The translations under genes and the position numbers were made by a program. DNA of 18,651 nucleotides from JAHDHW01 sp964551455 (GTDB lineage Bacteria; Bacteroidota; Bacteroidia; Chitinophagales; Saprospiraceae). Each line of letters starts with the position of its first letter. The first letter of the stretch is position 1. The stretch lies in assembly GCA_964551455.1 (NCBI GenBank), contig CAZKDA010000083.1:1-18651 (forward strand). Direction: 5' to 3'. Below the pieces are notes generated by a model that was not told the origin of the DNA, searched no databases, and saw only the letters and a program-made list of their open reading frames with translations. Below, one piece after another: positions 1 through 7,794 of this stretch.

Positions 1-69
1 GTGGAGGGATTCGAACCCCCGACATGCTGATTACAAATCAGCTGCTCTGGCCAACTGAGCTACACTGGC
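1..69 (-). tRNA. tRNA-Thr (anticodon TGT), 3' end cut by window edge
   Basis: The minus strand folds as a tRNA. The 5' acceptor strand GCCAGTG (69 to 63) pairs with a 3' strand of which only CAC lies inside the window. The D-arm carries AGCTCAGTTGG. The anticodon stem GCTGA/TCAGC encloses the loop TTTGTAA, so the anticodon is TGT (plus-strand 33-35), reading ACA threonine codons. The T-loop is TTCGAAT, with one G-T pair in the T-stem. About four acceptor bases and any CCA lie beyond position 1. In many Bacteroidota this tRNA heads a tRNA cluster leading into tuf, just downstream of hpf. That fits the orientation here, but the next genes are outside the window. Confidence 0.95.
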
Positions 70-296
70 GACGTCTTATTTTGATATTGTTTTTTCTGAA
101 AAATATCAAAATACCACGCGGGTTTGAGATCATTTTCTCAAAAGCGATTGCAAAGATACAATTTTCCATATAAAAGGAAAATTTTTCATTCTTTTTTGGC
201 GCTTTTTTTTAAGGCGCCTCCGTATCCTCCAAAATCTGATCGATTCCTTAGTGTTTTCGGCGCTTTTCCTCCTAGATTTTACTTTTTTACAAAATG
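70..296. other. AT-rich spacer between hpf terminator and tRNA-Thr
   Basis: No gene is recognisable here. Besides the candidate tRNA promoter it holds an imperfect hairpin, GGCGC at 198-202 and GCGCC at 214-218, around a T-run. A reading frame of about 60 residues on the minus strand is lysine/arginine-rich and looks like translated AT-rich spacer, not a protein. Confidence 0.5.
151..180 (-). promoter_or_regulatory. Possible Bacteroidota promoter for the tRNA-Thr transcript
   Basis: On the minus strand TATCTTTG (158 to 151) matches the Bacteroidota -7 consensus TAnnTTTG exactly. A TTTC at 180 to 177 could be a poor -33 element at a short 18-nt spacing (consensus TTTG, 19-21 nt). Transcription would start near 144, about 75 nt ahead of the tRNA. 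It lies downstream of the hpf terminator, so it would give the tRNA its own promoter. The -33 match is weak. Confidence 0.35.
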
Positions 297-334
297 AAAA
301 CGAGGGATACTTCACTGGGAAGTTCCCTCGTTTT
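297..334 (-). terminator. Intrinsic terminator after hpf
   Basis: AAAACGAGGGA (297-307) and TCCCTCGTTTT (324-334) form an 11-bp stem. It continues above a one-base bulge as ACTTC (309-313) paired with GAAGT (319-323). On the minus strand the stem runs into T-rich sequence. It starts 37 nt beyond the hpf stop codon, so it most likely ends the xerC-hpf transcript. The symmetry would also allow function on the other strand. Confidence 0.75.
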
Positions 335-370
335 TCAACATATTGATTACATCAGTTTCGATTCTATGCT

Positions 371-673
371 TCAGCTTTTCATTCTCGACAATTCTTTGTG
401 CTTAACCACTTGTCGTTTCAGGGCTGCAATGGCGTTATCTATGGCTGCTTCAAATGTTTTACTTGTCTCTTTTACATACAATACCGTTCCGGGGATATTT
501 AACCTGACTTCGGCGACTTTATCTTTGATCTGACCTGAGTTTTCCAGCTTAAGCGTTACATTCGCGCTGATGATCTGATCGAAGAACTGTTCTAATTTGC
601 TCATCTTTTTTTCAATAAAGGATACCAATTTTGCATCTGCCGAAAAGTGGACTGATTGGGTGTGTACTTTCAT
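371..673 (-). CDS. hpf: Ribosome hibernation-promoting factor, short HPF/RaiA family
   Basis: This is a 100-residue protein of the HPF/YfiA (RaiA) family. Such proteins bind the decoding region of the 30S subunit in stationary phase and help store ribosomes as inactive particles. The N-terminal strand (MKVHTQSVHFSADAKL) leads into a first helix (residues 16-33). Two central strands follow (VTLKLEN and AEVRLNIPG), then the family's hallmark segment near residues 68-95 (TSKTFEAAIDNAIAALKRQV, then VKHKE). Length fits the short form, with no C-terminal dimerisation domain. The gene lies downstream of the recombinase on the same strand and ends before a good terminator. An xerC-hpf-tRNA order is common in Bacteroidota, which supports the call. 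Confidence 0.93.
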   Translation of the reverse strand: MKVHTQSVHFSADAKLVSFIEKKMSKLEQFFDQIISANVTLKLENSGQIKDKVAEVRLNIPGTVLYVKETSKTFEAAIDNAIAALKRQVVKHKELSRMKS

Positions 674-702
674 ATAGCTTAGGTTTTTAAGAAATGAAAA
701 AA

Positions 703-758
703 TTGATTTGCTGATTTGTTAATGTGCTAATGTGCTGATTTGTTGATGTGTTTATGTG
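703..758. repeat. Array of seven 8-nt repeats, unit about YTRATKTG
   Basis: Seven consecutive octamers can be laid end to end: TTGATTTG, CTGATTTG, TTAATGTG, CTAATGTG, CTGATTTG, TTGATGTG, TTTATGTG. The same unit in reverse complement makes the longer array at 8941-9031, and three units occur at 10631-10654. It occupies the spacer between xerC and hpf. No spacers separate the units, so it is not CRISPR. Confidence 0.85.
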
Positions 759-764
759 TTAAGT

Positions 765-848
765 CACTAACCACTAACCACTTCGCAGCGAATCCCGCTT
801 TTTCTCGAAAAAGCGGGACGATGAAATCGGGAAACCACTAACCACTTC
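765..848. repeat. 7-nt repeats (CACTAAC) split by a palindromic insert
   Basis: CACTAAC heptamers start at 765 and 772. The 16-bp segment AACCACTAACCACTTC occurs at 769-784 and again, identically, at 833-848. Between the two copies lies a 48-bp insert (785-832). It contains a perfect 12-bp inverted repeat, TCCCGCTTTTTC (793-804) and its complement (807-818), with a 2-nt loop. The second copy contains the xerC stop codon (838-840). The reverse complement of the heptamer (GTTAGTG) recurs downstream of the gene ending at 8733. Confidence 0.85.
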
Positions 849-1731
849 TCTTTGCTTTCGGATGTGCCTGCTCGTACACCTTTCTGATCTTTTCGACAGA
901 ATTGTGCGTGTATATTTGGGTGGCTGCGAGGCTGCTGTGGCCTAGTAGTTCTTTTACTACATTCAATTCGGCACCGTTGTCGGTCAGATGTGTTGCGAAG
1001 GTATGTCTGAGCGTATGCGGGCCTTTTTGTTCGTTTGATGTGATGTTTGCAAGGTGTTTTCTTACGATGTTGTAAACGAGTTTGGGGTAAAGTTTTTTTC
1101 CTGTTCCGGTGAGGAATACAAAGTCTTCGCAATGTTGAAAGCTCGTATTCCGGCTTTCTAAATATTGTGTCAAAACACCGGCTAGTTTTTGTGTAAAAGG
1201 GATCAACCTTTGTTTGTTGCCCTTGCCGCTCACTTTGATGTATTTCCTTGAAAAATCGATATGCTCCGGTTGCAGATTGATCAGCTCCGACCTTCGCATG
1301 CCAGTGAGATAGAGGACTTCCAGGATAGTTTTATCACGAGTTCCGCTATACGTATCCTCAAATTCGTATTGATCCAACAATAACCCGACACTGGATTTAT
1401 CCAGAAATGAAACCAGCCTTTTTTGGGTTTTGGGAGCGATGACCTTTGCTGTAGGATTTATAGTGATCTCACCTCTTTTTTGGAGAAATTTGAAATAAGT
1501 TTTAAGTGAAGAAAGTTTGCGGTTGATAGAATTGGAGGAAATGCCTTTTTGCATCAAATCAACTACCCACGATCTAATGTGACTATGTCCGATTTCTGGT
1601 TCGGATTCAATGGAATAAATATTTTTCAGGAAAGCAGTGAATTGTTCCAGGTCGTTTTTATATGCGGCAATGGTATGGTGAGAATATCGTTTCTCAAACT
1701 GGAGGAATTGTAAAAATGCAGTTTGGTTCAT
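838..1731 (-). CDS. xerC: Tyrosine recombinase XerC/XerD family
   Basis: This 297-residue site-specific recombinase likely resolves chromosome dimers, or acts as the host-encoded Xer enzyme. The N-terminal SAM-like core-binding domain spans about residues 1-90 (FEKRYSHHTIAAYKNDLEQF). The catalytic domain shows the full active-site set: Arg146 in TGMRRSEL, Lys170 in GKGNKQR, His239 and Arg242 in HTLRHTFATHL, His265 in LLGHSS and the nucleophile Tyr274 in TQIYTH. Length is that of XerC/XerD, not of a phage integrase. The next gene is hpf on the same strand, an arrangement common in Bacteroidota, which favours a chromosomal housekeeping Xer. The last codons and the stop lie in a heptameric repeat. 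XerC and XerD cannot be told apart with certainty here. Confidence 0.9.
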   Translation of the reverse strand: MNQTAFLQFLQFEKRYSHHTIAAYKNDLEQFTAFLKNIYSIESEPEIGHSHIRSWVVDLMQKGISSNSINRKLSSLKTYFKFLQKRGEITINPTAKVIAPKTQKRLVSFLDKSSVGLLLDQYEFEDTYSGTRDKTILEVLYLTGMRRSELINLQPEHIDFSRKYIKVSGKGNKQRLIPFTQKLAGVLTQYLESRNTSFQHCEDFVFLTGTGKKLYPKLVYNIVRKHLANITSNEQKGPHTLRHTFATHLTDNGAELNVVKELLGHSSLAATQIYTHNSVEKIRKVYEQAHPKAKRSG

Positions 1732-2057
1732 TCCTGAGTTGGCGGATCAGTTCACAAAAAAATGCTGTTCAAAACGCACCCTTTCAAGTTAGAAATTAAT
1801 TTGGAAAAAAGCAATTTCAAAATTGATGCCTTGCAATCGAAAAAGTAAATAAAGTGATGAATATTCTCTGGAGAGCAGGAATTTAATTTATAAAAATTGA
1901 TACTCTAAGCAGGAGAGAATTTACGGTGGGAATAGAACCACTCTCAAAGATATGGGTTGGAACCAAAACCTAACAACATGAAAAAACACCCCTTGTAAAA
2001 ATACAAGAGGTGTTTTCCTGATAAATTCCAGAATATTAAAACTGGAAACTCATAATA
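1732..2057. other. Spacer between susD and xerC
   Basis: This 326-bp AT-rich stretch has no reading frame I would call. Apart from the susD terminator at 1983-2016 I see no repeat or structured RNA. No TAnnTTTG motif is visible on the minus strand ahead of xerC. Confidence 0.5.
1983..2016 (-). terminator. Intrinsic terminator after susD
   Basis: AAAACACC (1983-1990) pairs with GGTGTTTT (2009-2016). After one mismatch, CTTGTA (1992-1997) pairs with TACAAG (2002-2007) over an AAAA loop. On the minus strand the hairpin ends in a T-run, about 40 nt past the susD stop. It closes the susC-susD operon and separates it from xerC. Confidence 0.85.
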
Positions 2058-3494
2058 CTATTGGACATCCCACCAAAGCCTCACGCCGTCAGAATCAGTG
2101 CCACCGAGAAACCGGTTTACTGCATCGGTGTAGTTAGCTCCGTTGAGGTTGGCTTCCAAAGTTCCATACATATTACGCAAAGGGATACCCGCGCTGAGGT
2201 TCAGTGGCAAATCAGGCACGATCAATTGCGGAGCATCGAGCCTTCTCCACTCAGCCCAGCTTTCATACCCTTGCATGTACAGGCTGATCCATTTTTGGTG
2301 AGCAATCGAATTTTTCCAGTCACCCGCATCCCACTGTACCGAAGAATGGGTATAGTAGTTATCGAACTCAGTAGAGGTGAAAGAAACGCCCCATTGTTCC
2401 CAGCTAGCCATAATGGCATTTTTGTAGTGGTCTTCTGCGTTATCAGCAGTCCAATTTCTGGCGGCAGCTTCTGCCATTGCAAAATGAACCTGAGCCATTG
2501 TAAAGATTGGCAAAGCACAGTCCTGACATTTTACATAATCAGAATTTGGATAAGAAACTTCTGGTGGCTGAGCTGAAGGATTGGTTTCGCCATAAGGCAT
2601 ACCTACGATCATAGGGTTACCTCCTGCTACGGAATTCAAAGTAGGATCGGCAAAAAACTCCAACCGTGGATCATTGATACTCACCAGATAATCAAAAAGG
2701 TTTTCGCTGATAGCGTAGTCTGTCCTTGTTCTGAATCTTGTAAACCAAGGATTTTCATTATTGGCTTCGGCAAGGTATGGATACATTACATTTTCAGTAA
2801 TAACACCTGCTGCGATGGCAGATTCAAATTCAGCTTCGGCTTTGGTTGGATTCACATCTGCGATCCGGATGGCCATGTTCATGCGCAAGGTGTTGGCAAA
2901 ACGTTTCCATTGCTCCATGTCACCGCCATAAATAAAATCACCTTTTACTCCGGCGCCATTATCCATTTGGGCAACAGCTTCTTTCAACTCATTGAACAGA
3001 TCATTGTAGATGTCTTCCTGGCTATCGTATTTAGGAGAGAAGATGCCATTTTGAGCCTGTAGGGCTTCGGAGTAAGGCAATGCCCCCCAGCGATCTGAAA
3101 GGAATTGGAAGAAATAAGCTTTCAGAATTCTTGCAAGCGCAATTTGGTTAGCATTTGAACCACTGGATAAAGCATCATCCATAGTCTCAGGGTCAGTATT
3201 CAGGTCAATTACAGTTTGCAGGTTTTGAAGTGGGCCGGTGAACCATGCGTCGAAATTATCTTGAATGGACTGATAACGGCTATCTTCGGTGTAGGTTATT
3301 TCGGCAATATGCTGTGTGTAAAGCGTACCCAGTGCGGAGCCTACGGCATCGCTGATATTCCGCTGTGCCTGTGTGATCAAAGTACCCGTTTCAACCTTCA
3401 CAGGTCGGTTGGGGTCCAGATTTCTGTCATCAAACTTTCCACAGGAAACCGGGATTAAGAAAATTATACAATAAATAAGATGTTTAAATTTCAT
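2058..3494 (-). CDS. SusD/RagB-family nutrient-binding outer-membrane lipoprotein
   Basis: This 478-residue lipoprotein would sit at the cell surface as a lid on its SusC partner and capture ligand. The N-terminus is a lipoprotein signal: a charged start, a hydrophobic stretch and the lipobox PVSC with the lipidated cysteine at residue 18. The N-terminal region (ETGTLITQAQRNISDAVGS) and the helical pairs (QIALARILKAYFFQFLSDRWGALPYSEA; FTMAQVHFAMAEAAARNW) match the SusD-like_2 type of TPR-based fold. So does a C-terminal segment near residue 410 (MQGYESWAEWRRLDAPQL). The substrate cannot be read from the sequence, and no glycoside hydrolase or peptidase gene lies nearby. It starts 26 nt after the susC stop, so the two are surely co-transcribed. 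A terminator follows. Confidence 0.93.
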   Translation of the reverse strand: MKFKHLIYCIIFLIPVSCGKFDDRNLDPNRPVKVETGTLITQAQRNISDAVGSALGTLYTQHIAEITYTEDSRYQSIQDNFDAWFTGPLQNLQTVIDLNTDPETMDDALSSGSNANQIALARILKAYFFQFLSDRWGALPYSEALQAQNGIFSPKYDSQEDIYNDLFNELKEAVAQMDNGAGVKGDFIYGGDMEQWKRFANTLRMNMAIRIADVNPTKAEAEFESAIAAGVITENVMYPYLAEANNENPWFTRFRTRTDYAISENLFDYLVSINDPRLEFFADPTLNSVAGGNPMIVGMPYGETNPSAQPPEVSYPNSDYVKCQDCALPIFTMAQVHFAMAEAAARNWTADNAEDHYKNAIMASWEQWGVSFTSTEFDNYYTHSSVQWDAGDWKNSIAHQKWISLYMQGYESWAEWRRLDAPQLIVPDLPLNLSAGIPLRNMYGTLEANLNGANYTDAVNRFLGGTDSDGVRLWWDVQ

Positions 3495-3520
3495 GTCTAA
3501 TCAATTTTTAAATTAAAAAA

Positions 3521-6500
3521 TTAAAGTCCAACCGTTACGCTGATACCAAATGATCGGGCGCTGGGCAGTTGGCCTCTTTCCTCAAATACCAGGTTATTGG
3601 CGCCTGGCAAAATTTCGGAAGGATCTATACCATCTACGTTGGAAAAGATCAACCATGGATTTCTGGCAATGAGTGAAACGTTGAGTGACTGGATGGTATT
3701 ACCCAATTTCGCTTTGGGGAAGTTGTATCCAATGCTCACTTCTCTCAGTTTGATGTAAGAAGCATCGTATATCCAGTTTTCATGGAATCCAAATAATCTG
3801 GCGTAGTAGTCGATGGCTTCTACATATACAGTTTGTGCGTTGCCGTCTTCATCAACACCATCCACTCGAATGCCGCCACCATCTGCAACGGGGTCCCTGA
3901 TAGGATTCCCTAAATCGTTGTTGCCAACAGATTCTTTGCTCAAGCCTGAATAGTTAGTGAACATTTTGGTCACAGAAAAGAATTGGCCTCCCGCCTGAAA
4001 GTCGATATGAGCACCAATTGTGAAATCATAAATTCTGAACATGTTTGTAAAACCACCGACGAAGTCAGGCAGAATAGAGCCTAGATCTTTGTTGGCTGTT
4101 CGCACATACGAACCATCAGCATTGATACGTGGCATGTCGTGTCCATCAAGGTAAGTAAATCCTCCTCCGCGAATCAACCCCCAGTCTTCTCCTTCAGCGG
4201 CATTAAGTGTCATGCCTCCCCAACCTGCTGCTCCAATACCATTTGCCAACAGGAAGTTGTCAATGCCTTCGGTCAGTTCAATGACTTTGGTATTGTTTCT
4301 TGCAACGTTAATACGGGTATTCCACTCAAAATTTCTGTTAGTAAAAGGAATAGCATTCAAGCCGAGTTCTACGCCATTGCTCTGAATATGTCCGGCATTG
4401 ATCAGAGCAGTTCCAAACCCGGATGCTCCGGATACCTGGATGGCAAGGATTTCATCTTTACTGTTGTTTTCGTAATATGTCACGTCAAGCCCCAGTCTCT
4501 TTCTGAAAAACCTAAGGTCAAGTCCTACTTCGTAAGATGTAGTTATGGCAGGTTTGAGGTCTTCATTGGGCAATAAATTTGGAACGTCAAATGTTGGTCT
4601 TGATCCGTAAGGAGTACCGATACCATAAGCAAAAGCAATTTGGTAAGGATCAACATCGGAGCCAACCTGAGCTACAGAAGCTCTCAATTTTCCAAAAGAA
4701 AGCACCTCGCTGGGTATCAGTTCAGAAAAAACAAAACTGATATTGCCCGAAGGATAGAGATAGGAGTTATTGTCTTCCGGAAGAGCAGAAGACCAATCGT
4801 TCCGAAGCGTACCTCCTACATACAAAAGGTCTCTGAAACCGAGGTTTACAGCAGCAAAAACGGATTGAACGTCTTTTTCGGAGATGAAGCTCGTCAGAGT
4901 AGGTCTGTCAACTGATGCTCCGAGATTAAACAGGTTAGGTACATTCAAACCACCTGCTGTTGCAGCATTGTTGGAGTGAAAGCGATTCTGTCTTAGGTTT
5001 CCACCAAGATGAGCATCTAAAGAGATGTCGTTAAATTTATCGGAGTAGGTTCCGATCAATTCGAAGTTATCTTCTCTTCCGTTGGAAACATACTCACGGT
5101 AGTAATCCTGCTCTACGCCACCTGTTCCAATCCGCTCCTCGATCCTTTGTGTGAAATCGTCTCGTCGGACAGAACCGGAAACGCTGAGCTTATCCGTAAT
5201 TGCATACCTTAAAGTAATATCACCGAAATAGCGATTTCGGGCATCAGTAGGTGCATTTTCATAAACAGTAAAATAAGGACTATCCCAGTACAGTGGACGG
5301 AGATCGGTGTGAGATCGAATATTCCAGCTGCGGAATGTACCGTCGGGACTCTTGTAATTTTCCAACTGTCCCATATCCAACTGGCGTTGGAACCATTGGT
5401 TAAAAGATTGAACTGGGTTTCCTGTAAGCGGAGAATAGCCAAATGACGGTCTTCCTCTTCCGTCAGAAAAAACGAGGTTCAAATTGGTGATCAACGTGAG
5501 CTTGTCAGTGAGTGATGCATTGGTTCTGAAACTGACATTGTTCCTGGAAAATTTACTGTTTGGTAAAACTCCTGTTTGGTTGAGGTTGGTAAATCCGAAC
5601 CGGTAAGTCAATGATTCCGTTCCGCCATCGAAAGCAATAGAATTTGTGTTGGTAATTCCGGTATCAAAAAAATCACGAACGTTATCCGGATTTGGGCTGA
5701 GCGGAATTTCGGTACCATAATTCTCATCATCGTACCAACTCCACCAAGGCCGATACATTTGACCTTCCATACGCGGCCCCCAACTTTCGTCAGCAGAATA
5801 ATTCAAGGCATTGTAAGTCTGTCCATCTACCGGGTCAACCACTTCAATAAAATCCTGTGTGTATCCTCCTGCGTACTCATCCTGGTACTCAGGTAATACA
5901 TACACCCGTTCAAAAGACAATGCGGATCTGAAAGTAACGCCAACGCCTTTGCGGGCTTTACCTTTCTTTGTAGTGATCATGACCACACCGTGCTTGGCTC
6001 TTTCACCATAAAGCGCTGTTGCAGCCGGGCCTTTCAATACGGATACATTTTCAATGTCTTCCGGATTGATATCCGAGGCCAGGTTGCCATAATCCGCACC
6101 ACCGGTTGTGGAAGAGAAGTTTTGGTTGGCCATGGGCGTACCGTCTATTACAAACAGCGGGTCGCCACCCGTCAAACCATTAACACCTCTTATCCTTACT
6201 TTTGCAGAACTACCTACGGCTGAACTTGCACCTGCGATAGTTTGCACACCGGATACTTTTCCGGCAAGGGCTCCGACAACATTGGTTTCCTGCACCCTTG
6301 TAAATTCACTCCCATCAACTTGCTGGGATGAATACCCGAGCGATTTTTCATCCCGGGTAATGTTTAGTGCCGTTACCACGACGTCGGTTAATAAAACACC
6401 TTCAGACATGGTGACATCAACCACGTTGGAGGCGCCGAGTTCCATTTCCCGGGTTTCAAACCCCGTGTAACTAATTACAATGGTATTGCTCCCTTCGGGA

Positions 6501-6685
6501 ACTTCCAAAGTGTAATTTCCATCAAGGTCTGTGACTGTTCCGGTCGAAGTACCTTTCACCAGGACGTTGGCCCCGATCAAGGCATCGCCCGAATCGTCAG
6601 TTACCGTACCCGTGATGGTTCTTTGAGCCACCAACGAAGTAGCAGCTAAAAGAAAGATCAAAATAAAATGTGAGAGTTTTTTCAT
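3521..6685 (-). CDS. SusC/RagA-family TonB-linked outer-membrane transporter
   Basis: This 1054-residue TonB-dependent channel of the SusC class imports large ligands captured by SusD. A signal peptide (residues 1-20, ending LVAQ) precedes a carboxypeptidase-D-like regulatory domain (about 22-105, with GTVTDDSGDALIGANVLVKG and TVTDLDGNYTL). The plug domain follows (about 115-245). It includes VRIRGVNGL, PLFVIDGTP, NPEDIENVSVLKGPAATALYG and GVVMITTKKGK. The rest is a 22-strand-type barrel ending SFGISVTVGL. No N-terminal STN signalling domain is present, so it is not an obvious sigma/anti-sigma transducer. No regulator gene is adjacent. Length is typical for the family. It is the first gene of a two-gene operon with susD. 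I found no convincing promoter motif in the 260-bp gap upstream. Confidence 0.95.
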   Translation of the reverse strand: MKKLSHFILIFLLAATSLVAQRTITGTVTDDSGDALIGANVLVKGTSTGTVTDLDGNYTLEVPEGSNTIVISYTGFETREMELGASNVVDVTMSEGVLLTDVVVTALNITRDEKSLGYSSQQVDGSEFTRVQETNVVGALAGKVSGVQTIAGASSAVGSSAKVRIRGVNGLTGGDPLFVIDGTPMANQNFSSTTGGADYGNLASDINPEDIENVSVLKGPAATALYGERAKHGVVMITTKKGKARKGVGVTFRSALSFERVYVLPEYQDEYAGGYTQDFIEVVDPVDGQTYNALNYSADESWGPRMEGQMYRPWWSWYDDENYGTEIPLSPNPDNVRDFFDTGITNTNSIAFDGGTESLTYRFGFTNLNQTGVLPNSKFSRNNVSFRTNASLTDKLTLITNLNLVFSDGRGRPSFGYSPLTGNPVQSFNQWFQRQLDMGQLENYKSPDGTFRSWNIRSHTDLRPLYWDSPYFTVYENAPTDARNRYFGDITLRYAITDKLSVSGSVRRDDFTQRIEERIGTGGVEQDYYREYVSNGREDNFELIGTYSDKFNDISLDAHLGGNLRQNRFHSNNAATAGGLNVPNLFNLGASVDRPTLTSFISEKDVQSVFAAVNLGFRDLLYVGGTLRNDWSSALPEDNNSYLYPSGNISFVFSELIPSEVLSFGKLRASVAQVGSDVDPYQIAFAYGIGTPYGSRPTFDVPNLLPNEDLKPAITTSYEVGLDLRFFRKRLGLDVTYYENNSKDEILAIQVSGASGFGTALINAGHIQSNGVELGLNAIPFTNRNFEWNTRINVARNNTKVIELTEGIDNFLLANGIGAAGWGGMTLNAAEGEDWGLIRGGGFTYLDGHDMPRINADGSYVRTANKDLGSILPDFVGGFTNMFRIYDFTIGAHIDFQAGGQFFSVTKMFTNYSGLSKESVGNNDLGNPIRDPVADGGGIRVDGVDEDGNAQTVYVEAIDYYARLFGFHENWIYDASYIKLREVSIGYNFPKAKLGNTIQSLNVSLIARNPWLIFSNVDGIDPSEILPGANNLVFEERGQLPSARSFGISVTVGL

Positions 6686-6945
6686 ACTGATACAATTTTT
6701 AGTTAGGAATTCAATTGTTTTAAACTGTTAAAGACTAATGTAGAATTTTTTTTCAATATCAGGTTACTGAAAATTAACTTTTTGTTCAACTTCTCTTAAC
6801 ATTAGGATCAAAAAAAATTGACCTATAGAAGCTATCTGAAAACAACCGGTTAATAATCAACCTTTTAGTTGCATAGGTTCTTTTAACTTGCTTCCGAAAC
6901 TGACACATCGTTTGTTTTCACCCGAATCCATCCATTCAGGTTCCC

Positions 6946-7659
6946 TTATTTCAAGCAGTTGAGATACATTTGTATGGTATTCTCAAGACCATAATATAAG
7001 GCGTCAGAAATCAAGGCATGCCCGATAGACACTTCCTCCAATCCTTCGACATTTTCTTTGTAATACCGGAGATTTTCGAGGTTGAGGTCGTGGCCGGCAT
7101 TGATCCCGACTCCTATTTCCTGAGCCAGTTTTGCACAACGTTTATGTGATTCGACAGCTTTCTGCGAGTCTTCTTTGTATTTTTTAGCATAATTGCCCGT
7201 ATAAAATTCAATCCGGTCTGCACCTACTTTTTCAGCGCCCTCCACAAATCGTTCTTCTGCATCCACAAACAATGACACCCGGATACCAGCGGCTTTCAGG
7301 CGGCTTATGATGGGTTTCAAAAAATTGCTATGAGCTACGGTATTCCAACCCTGATCAGAGGTCAATGCATCCGGAGCATCAGGCACCAGCGTACATTGAT
7401 GGGGCTTATAAGCCAAAACCATATCCATGAAATCATCAGAGGGGTTTCCTTCGATGTTGAATTCGGTTTTTACCACTTTTTTTAATTTGGGAATATCATC
7501 GTAGCGGATGTGCCGCTGGTCTGGGCGGGGATGGACTGTAATGCCCTGTGCGCCATAAGATTCGCAATCTTTGGCAACCTGGATTAAATCGGGAAGGTGC
7601 TCTCCCCTGGAGTTTCTGATTAAGGCGACCTTGTTAATGTTAACGCTTAGTCTTGTCAT
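6946..7659 (-). CDS. pdxJ: Pyridoxine 5'-phosphate synthase
   Basis: PdxJ (237 residues) condenses 3-amino-2-oxopropyl phosphate with 1-deoxyxylulose 5-phosphate to form pyridoxine 5'-phosphate. This is the last ring-closing step of the DXP-dependent vitamin B6 route. The sequence starts with the family's first barrel strand (MTRLSVNINKVALIRNSRG). It carries GAQGITVHPRPDQRHI (catalytic His43 region), FNIEGNP (Glu near residue 70) and VSLFVDAE. The phosphate-binding end of the TIM barrel follows (GVGINAGHDLNLENL and VSIGHALISDALYYGL). The length is complete. It is transcribed away from the CPBP protease gene across a 135-bp divergent spacer. Nothing else of the B6 pathway is in the window. Confidence 0.96.
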   Translation of the reverse strand: MTRLSVNINKVALIRNSRGEHLPDLIQVAKDCESYGAQGITVHPRPDQRHIRYDDIPKLKKVVKTEFNIEGNPSDDFMDMVLAYKPHQCTLVPDAPDALTSDQGWNTVAHSNFLKPIISRLKAAGIRVSLFVDAEERFVEGAEKVGADRIEFYTGNYAKKYKEDSQKAVESHKRCAKLAQEIGVGINAGHDLNLENLRYYKENVEGLEEVSIGHALISDALYYGLENTIQMYLNCLK

Positions 7660-7736
7660 TAGTGCCTTTTTTACAGGTGCATCAGAGAAAGTGCAGCCGC
7701 ATTGGAATCCTCAACTTTTACAGATCGTTTCCAATT

Positions 7737-7768
7737 TCTGTGAATATTTACATCTTTCGGTAGTTTTG
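7737..7768 (+). promoter_or_regulatory. Bacteroidota-type promoter for the CPBP protease gene
   Basis: TAGTTTTG at 7761-7768 matches the -7 consensus TAnnTTTG exactly. TCTG at 7737-7740 sits 20 nt upstream, as a one-mismatch -33 TTTG element. Transcription would begin near 7775, leaving a leader of about 20 nt before the ATG at 7795. This supports that ATG as the start. Confidence 0.5.
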
Positions 7769-7794
7769 AGCTATTTTTAGCCAAAACGGTAAAA

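Noticed and set aside
703..758. Regular short repeats resembling a CRISPR array
   Set aside because: Units of 8 nt run directly into each other with no unique spacers, and no cas gene is present. The same holds for 8941-9031.
767..1132. 121-residue minus-strand frame overlapping xerC
   Set aside because: It overlaps the well-supported recombinase in another frame, and its sequence is basic and low in hydrophobic residues, typical of a shadow frame.
6686..6945. Search for a promoter or riboswitch upstream of susC
   Set aside because: No TAnnTTTG with a spaced TTTG and no recognisable structured RNA on the minus strand. Only a small palindrome AACCGGTT.
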